Shown here piece after piece: positions 20,925 to 34,698 of a DNA stretch of 64,000 bases. Origin of the DNA: Hirudinaria manillensis (Eukaryota > Annelida > Clitellata > Hirudinida > Hirudinidae). The DNA lies in contig CM067527.1 of assembly GCA_034509925.1 (NCBI GenBank), positions 13,322,501 to 13,386,500 of the forward strand, given 5' to 3'. Positions within the stretch are counted from its first letter, which is position 1; each line of letters starts with the position of its first letter. The translations under genes were made by a program, and so were the position numbers. The notes under the pieces are model-generated. The model did no database searches. It saw only the letters and a program-made list of their open reading frames with translations, and was not told the DNA's origin.

Positions 20925-23900
20925 CTTCGCGAAGCTGAAAGAAAAAATGAAACTCGATAATGATAGAGATAAGCATTACCTCCAATGTTTATGGCCATAA
21001 CACGACCAACGGACATGCACACTAATAACTCTTTTAAAATTGAATGGAGTCATTAATGTTTTCTAAATATAACAAAAAAAACTTACACCGGTAATGAATC
21101 GAATTTAAATTAATTAATTTCATGAGCGTGACTCATTACTGGTGCTTCCAGTAACTCATCTGGAGTTATTTTGCAATAGACCTCCCATCCCGGACACAAA
21201 ACAAATGCTTATCGTAAAAGCGCCTTCTTTCTTATTTTATAAAATAAATTTTAATAACAGTAAAATCATGTTGTCGTTATTGAGTTTATTCCAAATTCTC
21301 TATAAAGGACAAAAACATCTCGCATTTGAAAACGCTATTTTGCGTCAGCACGATTTGTTTCGAACGATTCCACAGACGACGAACAAGCAACGTCTCCAAG
21401 AAATTGCAAAATACCGACTAAATTCTATCGAACAAGATGGCTCCTAATCGATGAAAACAGGCTCACACTGAAACGAAAAGTAGACTAAAAGCTAATATTT
21501 ACAATTCCCCATTTCTACTTTGAAAGAGCAGCAATAGGCTAATTACGAAAGTTCTAGAGAAATTTGGCTGAGCGATTCCGAACATCCAAGTTGAATGAGA
21601 ACGCAAAAACGTTAGGAAATTTAATATATTTATTTGTGTCGGGACTTATTCTAAAAGTTTATAATTGTACCGTCGCAATGATAGTATTACGTGACCAAGG
21701 TCATACTAGATGTTGAGGGCTGAAAACATACAGTGAAATAATTTGATTATAGTGCCGTTTGCTTGAATTCAATTTGAATTCTTTTTACAACTAAATAGAT
21801 CCTTTCTTAATGAGACTTTTTCTTTTAGGCAGCACACCGTCTAACAGCTGACCTCGTCATGATGTCAGCACGGATTATAACCTCATTGTGAAAAACACCT
21901 TCTTAAGGTGATTCATTTCAGTTCACAGATCAGCAAGGTTAGCACAAGAGCAATCTTGGTAAAGCCCTCTCGTACTTTGTCAAATCGACAAAGCAGTGAT
22001 ACCACCAACTTGCTTTGTAAAAGATAGTGTCAGACCAATTAAGGAATGCTTAGAACTGATGATAGATTTGTAGTTTTAATTTATATTCTCTAACTATTCC
22101 TTATGTCATTTCATAATGGCAAAGAATAATTCTCAGCAGTCCATGCTTAGTCCTTGAGAAATTTGGCTTTGCATTTACCTTTCTCCAAAAACTTAGTACT
22201 ATGTGTTGCATACTTTGCTGCATTAGTCTAGCCCAATTACTTTTTAGGATATTGTCGGTTTTTGTTAATTCTTCACATGGATTAATTCTATCAAAAGTCT
22301 TTTTTCTCATTGACATTTGCGTCAAAATAGTTACTGACCGACCGTCTATCAGGATCATTCCACTTGTAGTTTACAAATTACTACAGATTAAAAATTTCCT
22401 TAAACTCACCCAATCTTTCTCTAGGTTTTTAAGTTCGACTCAAAAATCTATCCCAAATCCTCGATGACAAAAAGAAACACAATTAAGTGCTTGGATGGCA
22501 AACAAAGAATGGCTCCCTGCTATTCTTCGATCTATTTAAAGAATGCCTTCGATCCATTAATTCAATTAATTTTATATCTTTCGGTTGCCTCGTAAGGCCA
22601 AATCAGGATGTACACATTAAGTTGTTCCTGGATGAAAGGAGAGATACTGTATAGTTATCCTACTTTTGAGGCACTACTTAGTCGATTCCCATTTGTATAG
22701 CGCCCCCATCCGAAGGTGCTTCTTGATTTGCTCTGGCCAGCTATCGATATAAATAGGTAGACCGCACGAAAGCACTTAGTACTAGTATTTAATTAGTCTC
22801 CTTTCCACATCTAAATATCAAGAGCTTTACCCAACCATCAAACCAGTTATTTAAGATTTAAAATGAACACTCAAGCATCTTAATTTTCGGACTTAAAATT
22901 TGAATTTGGAAATAAATACCTATAATACCATGACACATACGAAGCCCTAACATTTAGGCCAAAAGGGTTCCTTGTATGCGTTAAAAATGTTTGTTGTTTC
23001 CTGCTCTTTGATGTGCAGGCTTTCTGCAACAACACTGTTTCTCCTTATCCACTGAGCACAACATAGGTTAAAGTTCAGGCAAACTTCCATCATGATGGTG
23101 TTGGCTCACAAAAAGATTGCTTGTTTTATTTGAGTTTAAAATTATTAGCAACATTTTGGGAAATGTAACATTTTTAAAATGATTTCTAGACTTTGAAACT
23201 TGAAAAAAGTTGTCGAGCAAATGGACATACTACATGTAAAGTCAAGGCAACATTTAAAATCAGATACTTTGCTTATTACTTTATTTTAAGTGTTATCTTT
23301 TTAACAGAAATCAATGTTGTCCAATTTAAATTTCCAAATTTGATTTGCTTAGAGTTCAAGATATGAACAAATGAAAGAAGAATTTTTATGAAAGAGAACT
23401 ATAAAATCAGATTAAAAGCAATTACCACAAGTTAGTAGTAATTGGTAAATGTTCAGACAGGTACATTCCTGTTAACTTAAAAAAAAAGATAAGCCTTGAC
23501 TCAGAAATTTAGTGACTCAAGAAAAGTTTATGAAACAAGAAGCCCATTGGATCAAAGCTGCAAATGAGAAAATTAAAACATCAGAAATATTTCTTAATCT
23601 TTATAGAAGATCTTGTCTTAGGAAGCATTGCATCAATAAAAGACATCCTTTTACAGAAATGCACCAAAAATTTGCAGAAACTTTTACAATAAGTGCTGCT
23701 CCTTAGCCCAAAAAGTGCCTTCATGTGGAGGCAAGAATGAACATACATTTTTAAAAATCTCTTTTGCAAGGAAGAATACAAAGAAGCTATATAAAGATCA
23801 TAATTATCTTATTAGACTTACCATTATCTACACAAAATATGCTAAAATACTTAATGATATTTTGTTTAGGTGGGGACATTCCTAAATTTCAAAGTAACTG

Positions 23901-26900
23901 CCAGAGTTTGTTCAGAAATTGGTAGTCTTCCTTTTCCTTTTCATAAGTATTGAAAGGTTTTACATAAAGCCTAAAATATTAAAAAGAGTGCTTGAATAAA
24001 AGACATCTTGAAAATAGATATGGATTCATTATACTAAAAGTTATTGTAATCCCAGGATTACATCCAATCACATCCTAAAATTAAATAATGTTGTGTAATC
24101 AATTTTCATTGTACTCAGGAATATTAATTAATATCGCTAGCTTTCACACTATTCAAAGAATAGAAGAAAGTTTCATAGGCTTTAGGATCTGTTAGTATTA
24201 GCAGTTTATGTTAGCGCTCACGCGAGTAATGCTTTTATCATTAATTTATTTAAAATCCATTAAACAAATCTGTTACTTTCTCCGTAGATACCAATGACGT
24301 TATCCAATGTAAAGCAAACCGGAGTTCCAATTATGAATCATTATAACGTCAGAAAGGTCCACCTAACCGCTCGATCCGAAAGAAAATCATTCCAAAAATG
24401 AAAACGCTACCTGATATTACATGAAGCCTTCAAACATCACAACCAGAATCCGTGTATTTTCACCCCCCTTTTTATCGATAGTCGTTTCGGCGAGCGGGCG
24501 AAAATAAAAACAGTCGTTCTAAGTAAAATCCGCCAAAAGCCGAGTTACACAAAGCAAAGTCAACGTAAAAGGAGCGCAGCTAAAGACACTTTGAAACCGT
24601 AAATTGGCTAATGGGCGGAGCTTCAGCAGCTGCTTTGCTGGCAACAGCTAGTAAAAACAGACATAAAGGTCACGGTCATTTAGTAGAGGATGGGTGTTTT
24701 CTAGTACAAGGCGCTAAATAAATCGTCTCCTGGTTGGTCGAGCTTAAATTACTTACAAAGTACTAAGCGCATTTTAAAAATATTCTAAATCATACCGTAC
24801 TGGGACTGCTTGTACTTGTACTGACGGTGATTACACAATGTACTGCGAAGCGCGGCCACCTTCAATAAGCAACACCCTTTTCGAATGTTATTTATCCCCT
24901 TATCATCGACGGTTCAACTGTATAACGTACAAAAGGCTCATCGGTTAATTAATGCGGTTATATTTTCGGAATACATTTAAAAGTTAAATTTCTTAAAGTT
25001 AATTTGCATTATATTTTATAGCACTACATTAGAAGTCGTTTTCAAAAGCGGGCGGATCCATACTGCTCGAAGCTCTCGCTAAACAAGCGGGCCTATAATC
25101 GAGATGTTTCATGCGCTTGTACGTTGAACCAGATGTGGGATCAAATATTGAAAGCTCTTTGTGTAAGTACAAGTACTGACAGCTCAAGTACAAGTACTGG
25201 CTTTTCGCAGCAGGTGCGTTCTGATTGCATTCATAGATCACAAAGTGCAAATAAATCGTTAAAATAAATTTGTGCAGATAAATTTGTGTTGAGTTTCTTG
25301 TCATTGCATTGATTTGCTGGTGTTCGATCCATCAAGCGCGAAGTGCATTCTCATATACTGAATAGAAAATGCTTTTCAAATACTCGAGGTCCAAGCGTAG
25401 TACTGAATATGATAGTACAAATACATAAAATGCATAACCGATTATAAGCATGCATAAATAAAATGATTTTGCCGACCCTACCACAACATATGCTAGAGGC
25501 TGTGGCTTAACTTGGGGAGTATTCACACGATTGAAAGATTGAAATCCTTATGAAAATCATGAATTGAGATGAATTCCTTCTCTAAGCACACGACAGTTTA
25601 TTGTTTACAATAATAAAAGGTTTTGATTAACTTTTCATCACTTTTGTTACGTATGTGGCTACTCATTGCGGCCACACGTGCTTGCCAAGAAAAACAGATT
25701 TGTGTCACACCACGTTATATTTACGCGTATCATCATACAACATTATATTTGCATACAATATTGACTTTTTTTTGAAAATACTATCAGTAAAATTAAAACT
25801 TAAATTAACGCTTTGCTTTATGCAAGATGAATATGAATTCTCAGCTCAAATTTAATAAGTTAAATGTCTATTGCTTATCTTTAGCAAATTAAGTTTATCC
25901 TTTCTTTTATTTTATATTTAATTGTGTTATTATTGGCGCTTGGAAATTCAGTATTTGGTCAATTATAAAGTTAATTCCTCTTCAATATCTCTTTTGAACT
26001 CGGACGAGGCTTTACTTAAACACATTAAACTAATAACGGTCATTAATAATATGTTATATTGTAAGTTATTAAAGTAAATATGACTGAATTCTCAGGGCTG
26101 GTTGGACTCATAGTGTGAGGAATGTTTATCCGCTATTTCAAAACCCTTTTGGGATTTTACCTTAGGATGTGCGGCATGGGTAATCTTTCTTAGCCCCATC
26201 AAAATTTTTGTCAGAGTAGCTGGGAAAAATTGGATTTATATTTAAATTATTGTTTATATTTAAATTATTGTTTGATAAATAATTTCTTCTTAAGTTCCTT
26301 GACACCCAACGTGTTCAAAATGTTCAATCATTGCGATGAATTTTTATTTCATTTTTGGAGCCATACATTTTGTAATACTTAAACAGTCCAATTTATGAGA
26401 GTGGCCTTCAATTTTTTCAATATTAAAAATTACCATATGCCGGATTATGGGTCTTACTCCAGAAAATCCTGAATCCTGTCATAACATATGCCACCGATAT
26501 CAATCGATATCAACACAGTTATATTCAGTTTCTCGAAACAACTCAAAACGTTTTTTCATGGCGCTGTCAATAACTGCCAGACGAGGCTTACATTTTCTTT
26601 GTTTCGCGGGATTTCGGGCTTTTTCCATCTCCGGGTGAATACACATTTAGGCCTGATCATATAACCCCTATCGTCTTTAATGAGATTTTAAAAGTATAGC
26701 TTCCATGATCATCTGTGAGACAATGTATTGGACGTCAATAAAAACGTCATCATCATCATCTTAAATTTTTTATTTCAAACAACGTCCATCACTTGGTCGT
26801 TTAATCAGAAAGATCTGAGGAAAATCTCCGCTAAAAATTTGAATTTACATTGCGTGTTACATCACGACGTGTACAAACATTTCTAAAGTGGACGGAAAAC

Positions 26901-27103
26901 ATACGAGGAATGTTACGTAATAACTTTAAATAGAGCCTTCCATAAATTCTAAGTAATTTTCAATGGATAATGACATGAATAAGGTTTAGTGTTTAAAAAC
27001 AAGGTCGACAAAGGGTCTTGTTATGTAATGGATCCTTAACGCTTCTAGTACTTTAAAATCGTATAATCCTAAGTATCAGTACAATTAGAACTCGAAACTG
27101 AAC

Positions 27104-27142
27104 CTAACCCTAATGCTAACCCTAACCCTAACCCTAACCCTC
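27104..27142. repeat. Short interstitial CCCTAA tract
   Basis: About five CCCTAA hexamers in a row, preceded by diverged CCTAACCCTAATG units. It is the same telomere-type motif as in the ABCC and CLINT1 introns, here in intergenic DNA. Confidence 0.85.
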
Positions 27143-30100
27143 GAACTTAATTTTGATAGGAAATCATTTTCACTGAAGTGTCAAAATAATTACCTAACCA
27201 AACTGGCAAAGGTAAACCCCGAGTACCTGTAAATCTTAGGTTTACAGTCTTAATTGTCAGTTTGCAATTCATGACACCTTGTCAGCCACGAAAAACTGTC
27301 AGCGATGAAGGTATTAGTTTATTAATCATTATTATCGCAATAAAGTTAACGCGTGCCATGGCCTTAGTAATCGTATCATATATAACGTAAAATTACGCAA
27401 TCATTCTCAACGCCTAACACTCTCTGTCCAATAATGAAAGACTGAGTTGCGTTATAAATTTTAAGGGTACCTAACTTCCGATAGAGGCGTACTTCCTCTT
27501 ATCATTTTTTTTGTCTTTATTGAGTTTGGCTTATTTTGACGATTACAGACTACAACAAGATAATTTTATTAAGTTATATTTTTTTATCAATTTTATTATT
27601 ATATATTATTTATGGCGTTTATGATTTCATTTTATCGCTAGCCCTCCAGTTTATAATATTTATATTGTGAATTAATAAATCATAATCATAAACTGTGTCT
27701 CATATTGTTTTATTCCATATTTAAGTGATTTCTTTGAGCACGGAACGCAGTAATGTTCCCTCATATTACTTAAAGTTGCATTGGGTATTTGCCAATGAAT
27801 CTTTTTGACTCCAAAAAGGAAAATACGAGTCTCTATTTGCTGACGTGTGAATGGATGTGATCTACGAGAACACAGACAGGACTGCTCTGAATTATTTGCT
27901 AATTCAAAAATGCCAGAATGAAGTATTTCTATAATTTATTTTAAAGAAAAACAAAAAATTTTTATTTTCGGCATTTAATTTTTCTTTCTGACGACGTTAA
28001 AAACTACTTTTATAACTCTTTATTGCATAATAAGGTCAAGAAAGACTAATTAAAATGCGAAACCTTTAATGAAGCTGCGTTAAGAATCAACAAGAATGAT
28101 ATTAGCCCCATCCATTTGAAGCTTCCGCTATGTTTTGACTTTCATTATTTACCCTAAAAGTATGACTATCCATTTTATCTTAATTACAATCACATTGCTG
28201 CATAATACATATTATACGGTGACAGAAATAGCGATATTATGGAAGCTCCGCGAACGATACGTGGGTTGCATCGTGATTTTGAAAACATTCAATTTAATTT
28301 AACAAAGATATTCGAAAAAGTCCTAAAAAGAAATATCGGATCATAATCAGATTTAAGCATCTGGTAATTTAAACATCTGAAGGGTAATTGAGCAAACGTG
28401 AAGCAATTTCATGTTACGCATCTGACTCCACAAAGTTGTGACGTGTACATATAATTATTATTTCATATGATACAACGCCGATTTACATATTTATGCCAAT
28501 AAAGAGTTGGTCTGTATGACTTTCGGGATTCAAAGCTTTATGATGCCATATTATAAGATCTGACTCGATCAATAGGGATGTATTTTCTAACTTTGGCCAT
28601 AATGTAAAATCATTACTAATGATAACAGGTACAATTAGACGATGAGTTGCATTAGAATTGTATCCAGCCTAGACCTTTTAAACGCAGCACGTTGCATTTT
28701 AGAGACTAACAGGAAACAGCGAGCTTCTAGCTCGAGAAAATATCGACGTCATTGTTGTGCAAGTGAGTCTCTATTCAGTAAGTAATTCGTCCATCGTAGT
28801 CTAATCCATGCTACGTTACGGGTCAATTGACTTACAAACCAAAATCACTCTAGATTAAACTAGCTTAACCTAACTATAACTTATAAAATTTATAAGTACA
28901 TAATCCCGATCCATATTTTAAAATATCCTCAAAAATGTCTTCAATAATTTCAAAGACGTTATCAAATCTAGACGTTATTCAATAACTTAGTAGACCATTT
29001 TTTGAAGACAATAAATTTGGAAAACTAAAAAATTGCCATCCTTTCATTCTTTACGCAGAACGCGAAAGAAAAATGGATGCCAGATAAATTTGGGCTGCTT
29101 TGAATGAATCGTTCAAGCAAAGTAATGTAATTTACTTTCTTACCCGTTACGGGCCTAATACCCTTTATTGAAGGATATAACAATAAAGGGGTAGACCTTA
29201 AGGATTCCGATCTTTGAAAAGTGGGACCAAGCCCAACTTTTGACACCAGACTTAAGCCATTTCTTGATCCCTATTTCACCGGCTCAAATGAAGGGAGACG
29301 GATTGATTGAACCCGATGGTTGATCTTGCTATCAAATCTTGCAATTGTATGAAAAATCCATTATTTAGATGAAAACGAATAGAAATACCCATTTCTTTTC
29401 CCTTATTTCAGAGAAAATTTTGCTACGAGCACTGTTTCTTTCACCCCGGCGCTGAGAAAGTCTTTTATGGATAACTTGATGTTGGTACTTGGTAATACAA
29501 ATCCCCCCCCCCCCCCCCGAAACTATGATTCTCTGAATCACATAATCTAAAAGGAAGCCTGGACGCAAGGGTGTCAAGTTTAGACATTTTCTGAGTAATC
29601 TAATAAAAGTATCCGGATTCCTCTAGAATCTTTCTAGAGGTCAAGACAATACGCACAAGAAGAAGGGCTAAATGTTTTCGACGATGGTAGCAAGTAACAA
29701 GATATTAGTTAGATATTAATAAACAACATTTGTATCGATACAGTCGGTACGAGCTAATGAAAAAAAGCTTTAGGCACTCATTTTAGACTATTATTTTAAA
29801 TTCCTCATTGATGCCTTTAAAGACTTAAGGATATAGAATTTAGAACATATAAATATATAAGACATAGAACTCTAAGTTAACTTGCAACGGCATTTAATCT
29901 TCAGTTAACAGCCAAACACCCACCGGAAACCATTTCAAAATCAAAACAACTTCTGCAAGGGATGGCGTCGATAGGGATGGTCCAATTAATTATTTATTTT
30001 TACTAAATATAATTGATTGTCATATCGCTTATGAGGGTGGACTACATTAAGTGACACGTGGAAAAATATGATTATTATGTAACTGGCTATTAGCAGATTC

Positions 30101-31003
30101 TTTTATAAATTATTTTATTCAAATTTATGGGTTAATGTTAAGGCTAGGGCTGTTCTTCCGTGAATAGCCTTATTAAAATTTACTACAACTTATTTGCTTA
30201 AAGACCTTAAGGAAACGTCAGGGAAAAGATCAATTTATCTGATGCGTAAAGTAAGAAAAAAATGAATAATGACTTTCTCTCGTGCCTTTTGGAATTGCTT
30301 AAAATTCTTGAAAATCCAATTGAAAAATTGCGCAAAACATTTTTGTCTCAAGTTTTTCAAAATAAAAAAAAATTTAAACTCAAAGGTTTTCTTTATAAAC
30401 TTAGTTCATGTCAAAGCACACGCGACGAGAAATGTTTTCGTAGTTCTTGAAAAGTCGAGATTTTACGAAAAACTGTTAATATCACTAACTAGACAATTAA
30501 TACTAGTAATTACAATTACGTCCTTATACTGTTATATTATATCAAACAATTCATGATCTGATTCACTTTAGAATTTAAACTCTCCAAAATGAAGAGAGAT
30601 GAGACATCGGGTTCATGTTTCGCTCTCTGCCAAATTCATTTTATCATCTGGTTTCTTTCTCCTGATAATCTTCAAGTCTCAAGCCGTACTTAAGAATTAT
30701 CATAACGTTCCATTTTAATTATCCGTAACGATGATATTTTTATCATTCATCGTTTTACCATACAAAACGTTATCAGCTATAATAATGACCTTAAACCTAA
30801 CCCTACCATTACCCCTATTTACGATCCTTCCAAACCTAATTCTAACCCTAGCTGTTCCACTTGTATAATGAAATTTAGAATACAGAAATAAGCCTCGTGA
30901 ATCCATTTTCAAGCAAATGACATCGATACATGACCATCGTCACAAAACATAAGCAAAGTATTGCGTACGTGATTGCCATCTCCTCGTTCAATTTATACAT
31001 TTA

Positions 31004-31072
31004 CACTCAAGTCTCGCTATTATGCCACTTTTGCTCGGTCCCGACGGATGGCATAGTATCGAGACTTGAGTG
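31004..31072. mobile_element. Short pogo/Tigger-like hairpin MITE
   Basis: A 69-base palindrome flanked by TA. The left arm CACTCAAGTCTCGCTATTAT pairs with the right arm ending CGAGACTTGAGTG with few mismatches, around a loop near CTCGGTCCCGACGG. The CTCG(C/A)TAT-type arms resemble Tigger/pogo termini. It has no coding capacity. Confidence 0.6.
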
Positions 31073-31913
31073 TATTTGTATTTTCAACAGATACAATTTT
31101 TTTTCGTAAAAATTATCGTAATATTAATTAAAAATGTTTCTAATAAACTAATTGAAAAGTTTATCTGAAATTATTTTTATTGAGGATCGACTCAAAACGA
31201 AGAAAACCCACAAACCGTAAAAAAACGAAAAGACTTTGGAGGGAAAAAGACGCTTGAAGCTTAAAGTTTTCATGGGCAAAAAAAAAGCATTTTAGCTATT
31301 AACTCTAGATGAGTTTCGAACATGACTGACTTTCCTCACCCCAAATGTTAGTTCTGGACGAAATAAGGCATAAAACTATCGATATCGATAAAAAAATCGG
31401 CACTTTTTCATCAAAGATCAATATCCTTCATCATCGCATTTATTTCTTTACCTAGCAATTAACTTAGTTTTTGAACAATCAAATGATAGTGAAGTTTTTG
31501 CAGAATTATTAGTTACAAGGTTTTTTTAATTATTTTTTTTATGAGTTTATTAAGGTATCAAAGCAGCTGAAAGAACAAATAGCAAATTGAACATGTACAA
31601 CATTAAACAAACAATTATGTACATAAATTAATGAAACTAATGAACTTAAAAAACAACAAAATAAACTCATAGTGTCAGTCTTTTAAATAACCTTTCTTAA
31701 CAGACAAGTCATAGACACGCTCAAGTATGTTTAAAACTTGAAAGAAATGAGTTTGAGCATTTTGGAAAATTATTTTTAAAAATTTAAACACAAATATCTC
31801 GTACTTTAGCTCGGTATCTTTTATTGCCCCAATAAAAGGAACCTTGAAAGGATAATTGTTGCTGAAGGTTAACAGCGGCAGATTCATTCAAAAGTAAGAT
31901 CCTATTGTCTAGA

Positions 31914-32198
31914 ATGGAGAACGAAGCTACTACCGAACAGGCACAAATTCAGCCAGTGAATGCACCAGAAACAGTTGAAGTTGCCACAGAGCAAGTCCAA
32001 TCTGAGAATACTGAACCAGAAAAGATGGAAGGCACAGAAAAGACACAAGTGCCTCCCTTGAAACCACTTTACTGCGTGCGTTGTAAATCAAGGAACTTTA
32101 TTCCTGAAGGAGTTCCAAAAATTTGCCACCTATGCCAATTCAAGTTTTTCTATTTTGTGCCAGACGCTCCTGCTCCTGCTTCGACCGAGCAGAAATAA
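31914..32198 (+). CDS. Small zinc-ribbon-like protein, 94 residues
   Basis: A single-exon open frame starting at ATG 31914; the preceding frame extends upstream only through a non-ATG codon. The N-terminal half is Glu/Thr/Gln/Val-rich and probably disordered. The C-terminal half has two CX2C knuckles (CVRC about residue 54, CHLC about residue 71, spaced by 13) in LYCVRCKSRNF...KICHLCQFKFFYFVP, which should bind one zinc. There is no signal peptide or membrane segment. An AATAAA-like signal (ATCAATAAAAC) lies about 60 bases downstream. I do not recognise the family and give no function. It lies 450 bases upstream of a B-box gene on the same strand. Confidence 0.6.
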   Translation: MENEATTEQAQIQPVNAPETVEVATEQVQSENTEPEKMEGTEKTQVPPLKPLYCVRCKSRNFIPEGVPKICHLCQFKFFYFVPDAPAPASTEQK

Positions 32199-32647
32199 AT
32201 TTCCAACTTAATGTAATCATTCTCTGTAGCAAACTATGGTTGACCATTGTCATCAATAAAACTCGTATTTATTTTGAATTAATCTTTAATCAGATCGATA
32301 ATGTTTTCTATGAACTTAAGTAGAAATTGACGAAAATCGTCTTAAAATATTCAAGTCCAAACGCTAGAGTTCCTGGGGAAAAAATCGTGCTACAACGTAT
32401 TTAATAAACATATAACAAATAAAAATAATTTAAAATATAAGCATAAGTTTATATTTATAGTATATTATTTATTACTAGCAATTTAACGATTAAAATTTGC
32501 ACTAAACTCAGGACTGTGGCGTAACACCAGGATACAATCGCGAAAAGGGGAATTCCACCAGTATTTGTTTCTCTATCATTGCCACTCCGCCGCTAAAAGC
32601 TAGAAGCGTCTGGGGTCATTGAAGTCTGTAAAATAAGCTGGAAGGCC

Positions 32648-34698
32648 ATGACTGATCCAAATATTTCTCCTTGTTCTTCTCAGAGTTTAGGACTGCAATG
32701 TTTGCAGTCTTTGGAAATTCCGGATACTTCAAAGTGCCCGACATCTCCGATAGAGATTGAAAGACCACAAGATGGATCGAAAGATTTGAAGATGGACGAA
32801 GTCATCAAACATCTTGTGATTTGTGATAGTTGCAAAATGAACGAGGCCGTTAACTTTTGTATCGAATGTTCTTTTAATTATTGTCCAACATGTTTGGCCT
32901 ATCATGGAAGAATTCCAGCCACAAGTGGCCATCAATTGGAACCACAAAAGGACCAGATTAAGATCAATAGGTGCAAAGAGCATTCCATGATGAAAACGTT
33001 TTATTGTAAAAGCTGCAAGATTCTTATATGCAGTGAGTGTCATTCAATGCACGAAGAGGAGCCTGAAATGATGGAGATAACAGAATATTTCGACTCCGTG
33101 AAAGTGACTTTAGAGCAGAATTTGAAAGCAAAAGAAGACAGAATCGAACTCATCCTTTCGAACGTGAAAATCATTCGCGGTGAAAAGGATAAAAAAGCAC
33201 TTAGTGCCTCAAATTTGAAGAATGAAATCCAGCAAAGAGGTCAAGATCTGAAGAACCTAATTGATGTTATTACAATCGAAAATCAAAAACGTGTCGACAA
33301 AGAATTGGAAAGACAAAGCACTGAAGCCGACGACGTTTTGAAGGAATTGAACGATTCAGAGAAGCAGTTAAAAGCAGAGGTGGAAGCTTTGAAAGAACAA
33401 CTGAAAAACATGACGATTGAAAATGTGCCCGAAATATTCCCTGAAACGACGAACGTAGATGAAGACATCCCATCATATTCTGAAAGCTTTGAAATTTCAC
33501 TCCAATTTAGTGACTCTGAAGAACTGATAAAATTGAGGAAAATATTTGGAGACGTCGTGAAGGGTTAGCGTTTGGCTTCCATTTTTTGTTGCTTAAACAA
33601 AATCTTTGAATGGAAATTCCTAATTCCACAATATTTAAATTAGAAATTAAATTTTAGTTTAGAAATAGTAAGCACTTTTCTTTATAATTCGTGCCTGTTT
33701 ATTTCATGACCCTAACCCCCGTCAGACAGATGTCATACTTGCATGGTTGGTGCCAAATGGAAACACCCACACCACATAAATGTCAATAACGTCACACGGT
33801 CTCAAGCAACTTGAGCCAGCTCTATATAAATTCTTTGATTTAAAATTAATTTTCAATAATTTTCAAATTTGATTAAAACTAATCCTCAATTGCAGTGCAA
33901 AAAGTTAGACTGGTCAAAAAAATCGAGTTCCCATCAGGAAGAATAATTAAGACATTTGCTTCAAGTGAAGATGGTGTTTATGTTGGATGGATGGACAGAT
34001 CAACAACTGAGGTTAAGAAGGTATTTCCATGTCCTGGATGGAATGTTGAATTGTCAGAATACAAAATCGAGGATCATTTAAGTAGTATTTATGATGTATT
34101 AATATGGAATAATAAATTACTTGTGTCTGGAAATTTGAAAAAAGATAGCAAGGCCAATGGTATTGTTGTCATTCCATGTGATCAGAATGGAAACCCTTGG
34201 CTAAGTTACGAAAATGAAATGACTGGAATTTGGAAAATGTCCAAGATATCTGATGAAAAGTTTCTTGTTATAACAGATTACAGTGTTATGTCCTTCTCTT
34301 ATTACACATCAAGATATTTTCCAGGACCTTATATGAAAGTCCTGGAAACATTGAACTTCCATTTTTGCATCACCGATGCCTTGCATGTTAATGATGATCG
34401 CTATGCTGTTGTTTCTTCAAAGAAAGTTGTCGTCGTTAATTCAAAAGGTGAACAGCTTTTTACGTTTTCACCTCTCGATAATTTGGACCCAAATTTCACT
34501 TGTTTGACTCGGGATAAGCGTGGAAATATTTATGTCTACAACTTGCACGACAACAAAATGTATATTTTGAATTCGAACCTCGAATTAAAAGCAGTTTGTT
34601 CTTTGAACAAGTCATTGAACAAAATTTCCTTTGATGAGCATCGAAATTGCCTCACAGCTCTCGATTCTTCCAGCACATTGTATATGTATGAATTTTAG
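32648..34698 (+). CDS. RING-less TRIM-like protein (two B-boxes, coiled coil, C-terminal repeat region)
   Basis: Two exons, 32648-33563 and 33896-34698, join by a phase-1 intron (AAGG then GTTAGC; TTGCAG acceptor) into 572 residues; the first exon alone would stop five bases into the intron. B-box 1 uses C59, C62, C71, C74, C79, C82, H86 and H95. B-box 2 uses C109, H112, C120, C123, C128, C131 and H135. Residues about 150-270 are charged and heptad-like (coiled coil), as in TRIM proteins. The second exon has recurring short beta-rich blocks (DGVYVGWMD, NNKLLVSGN, GNIYVYNLHDNKMYIL, CLTALDSSSTLYMYEF) suggesting a beta-propeller. There is no RING ahead of the B-boxes, so ubiquitin-ligase activity is not supported. 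The likely role is scaffolding or binding; the exact target is unknown. Confidence 0.85.

Larger units (their letters stand above)
20925..31913. other. No gene recognised, about 11 kb
   Basis: AT-rich sequence without convincing exons, RNA genes or long repeats. Small landmarks: CCCTAA-type hexamers at about 27104-27142 and 30787-30852, a poly-C run near 29503-29518, and a short inverted-repeat element at 31004-31072. Short open frames here show no family features. Confidence 0.5.

Noticed and set aside
21830-22030. Possible structured RNA or SINE (paired CTTCTTAAGGTG and AATCGACAAAGC segments)
   Set aside because: No recognisable promoter boxes, termini or second copy in the window.
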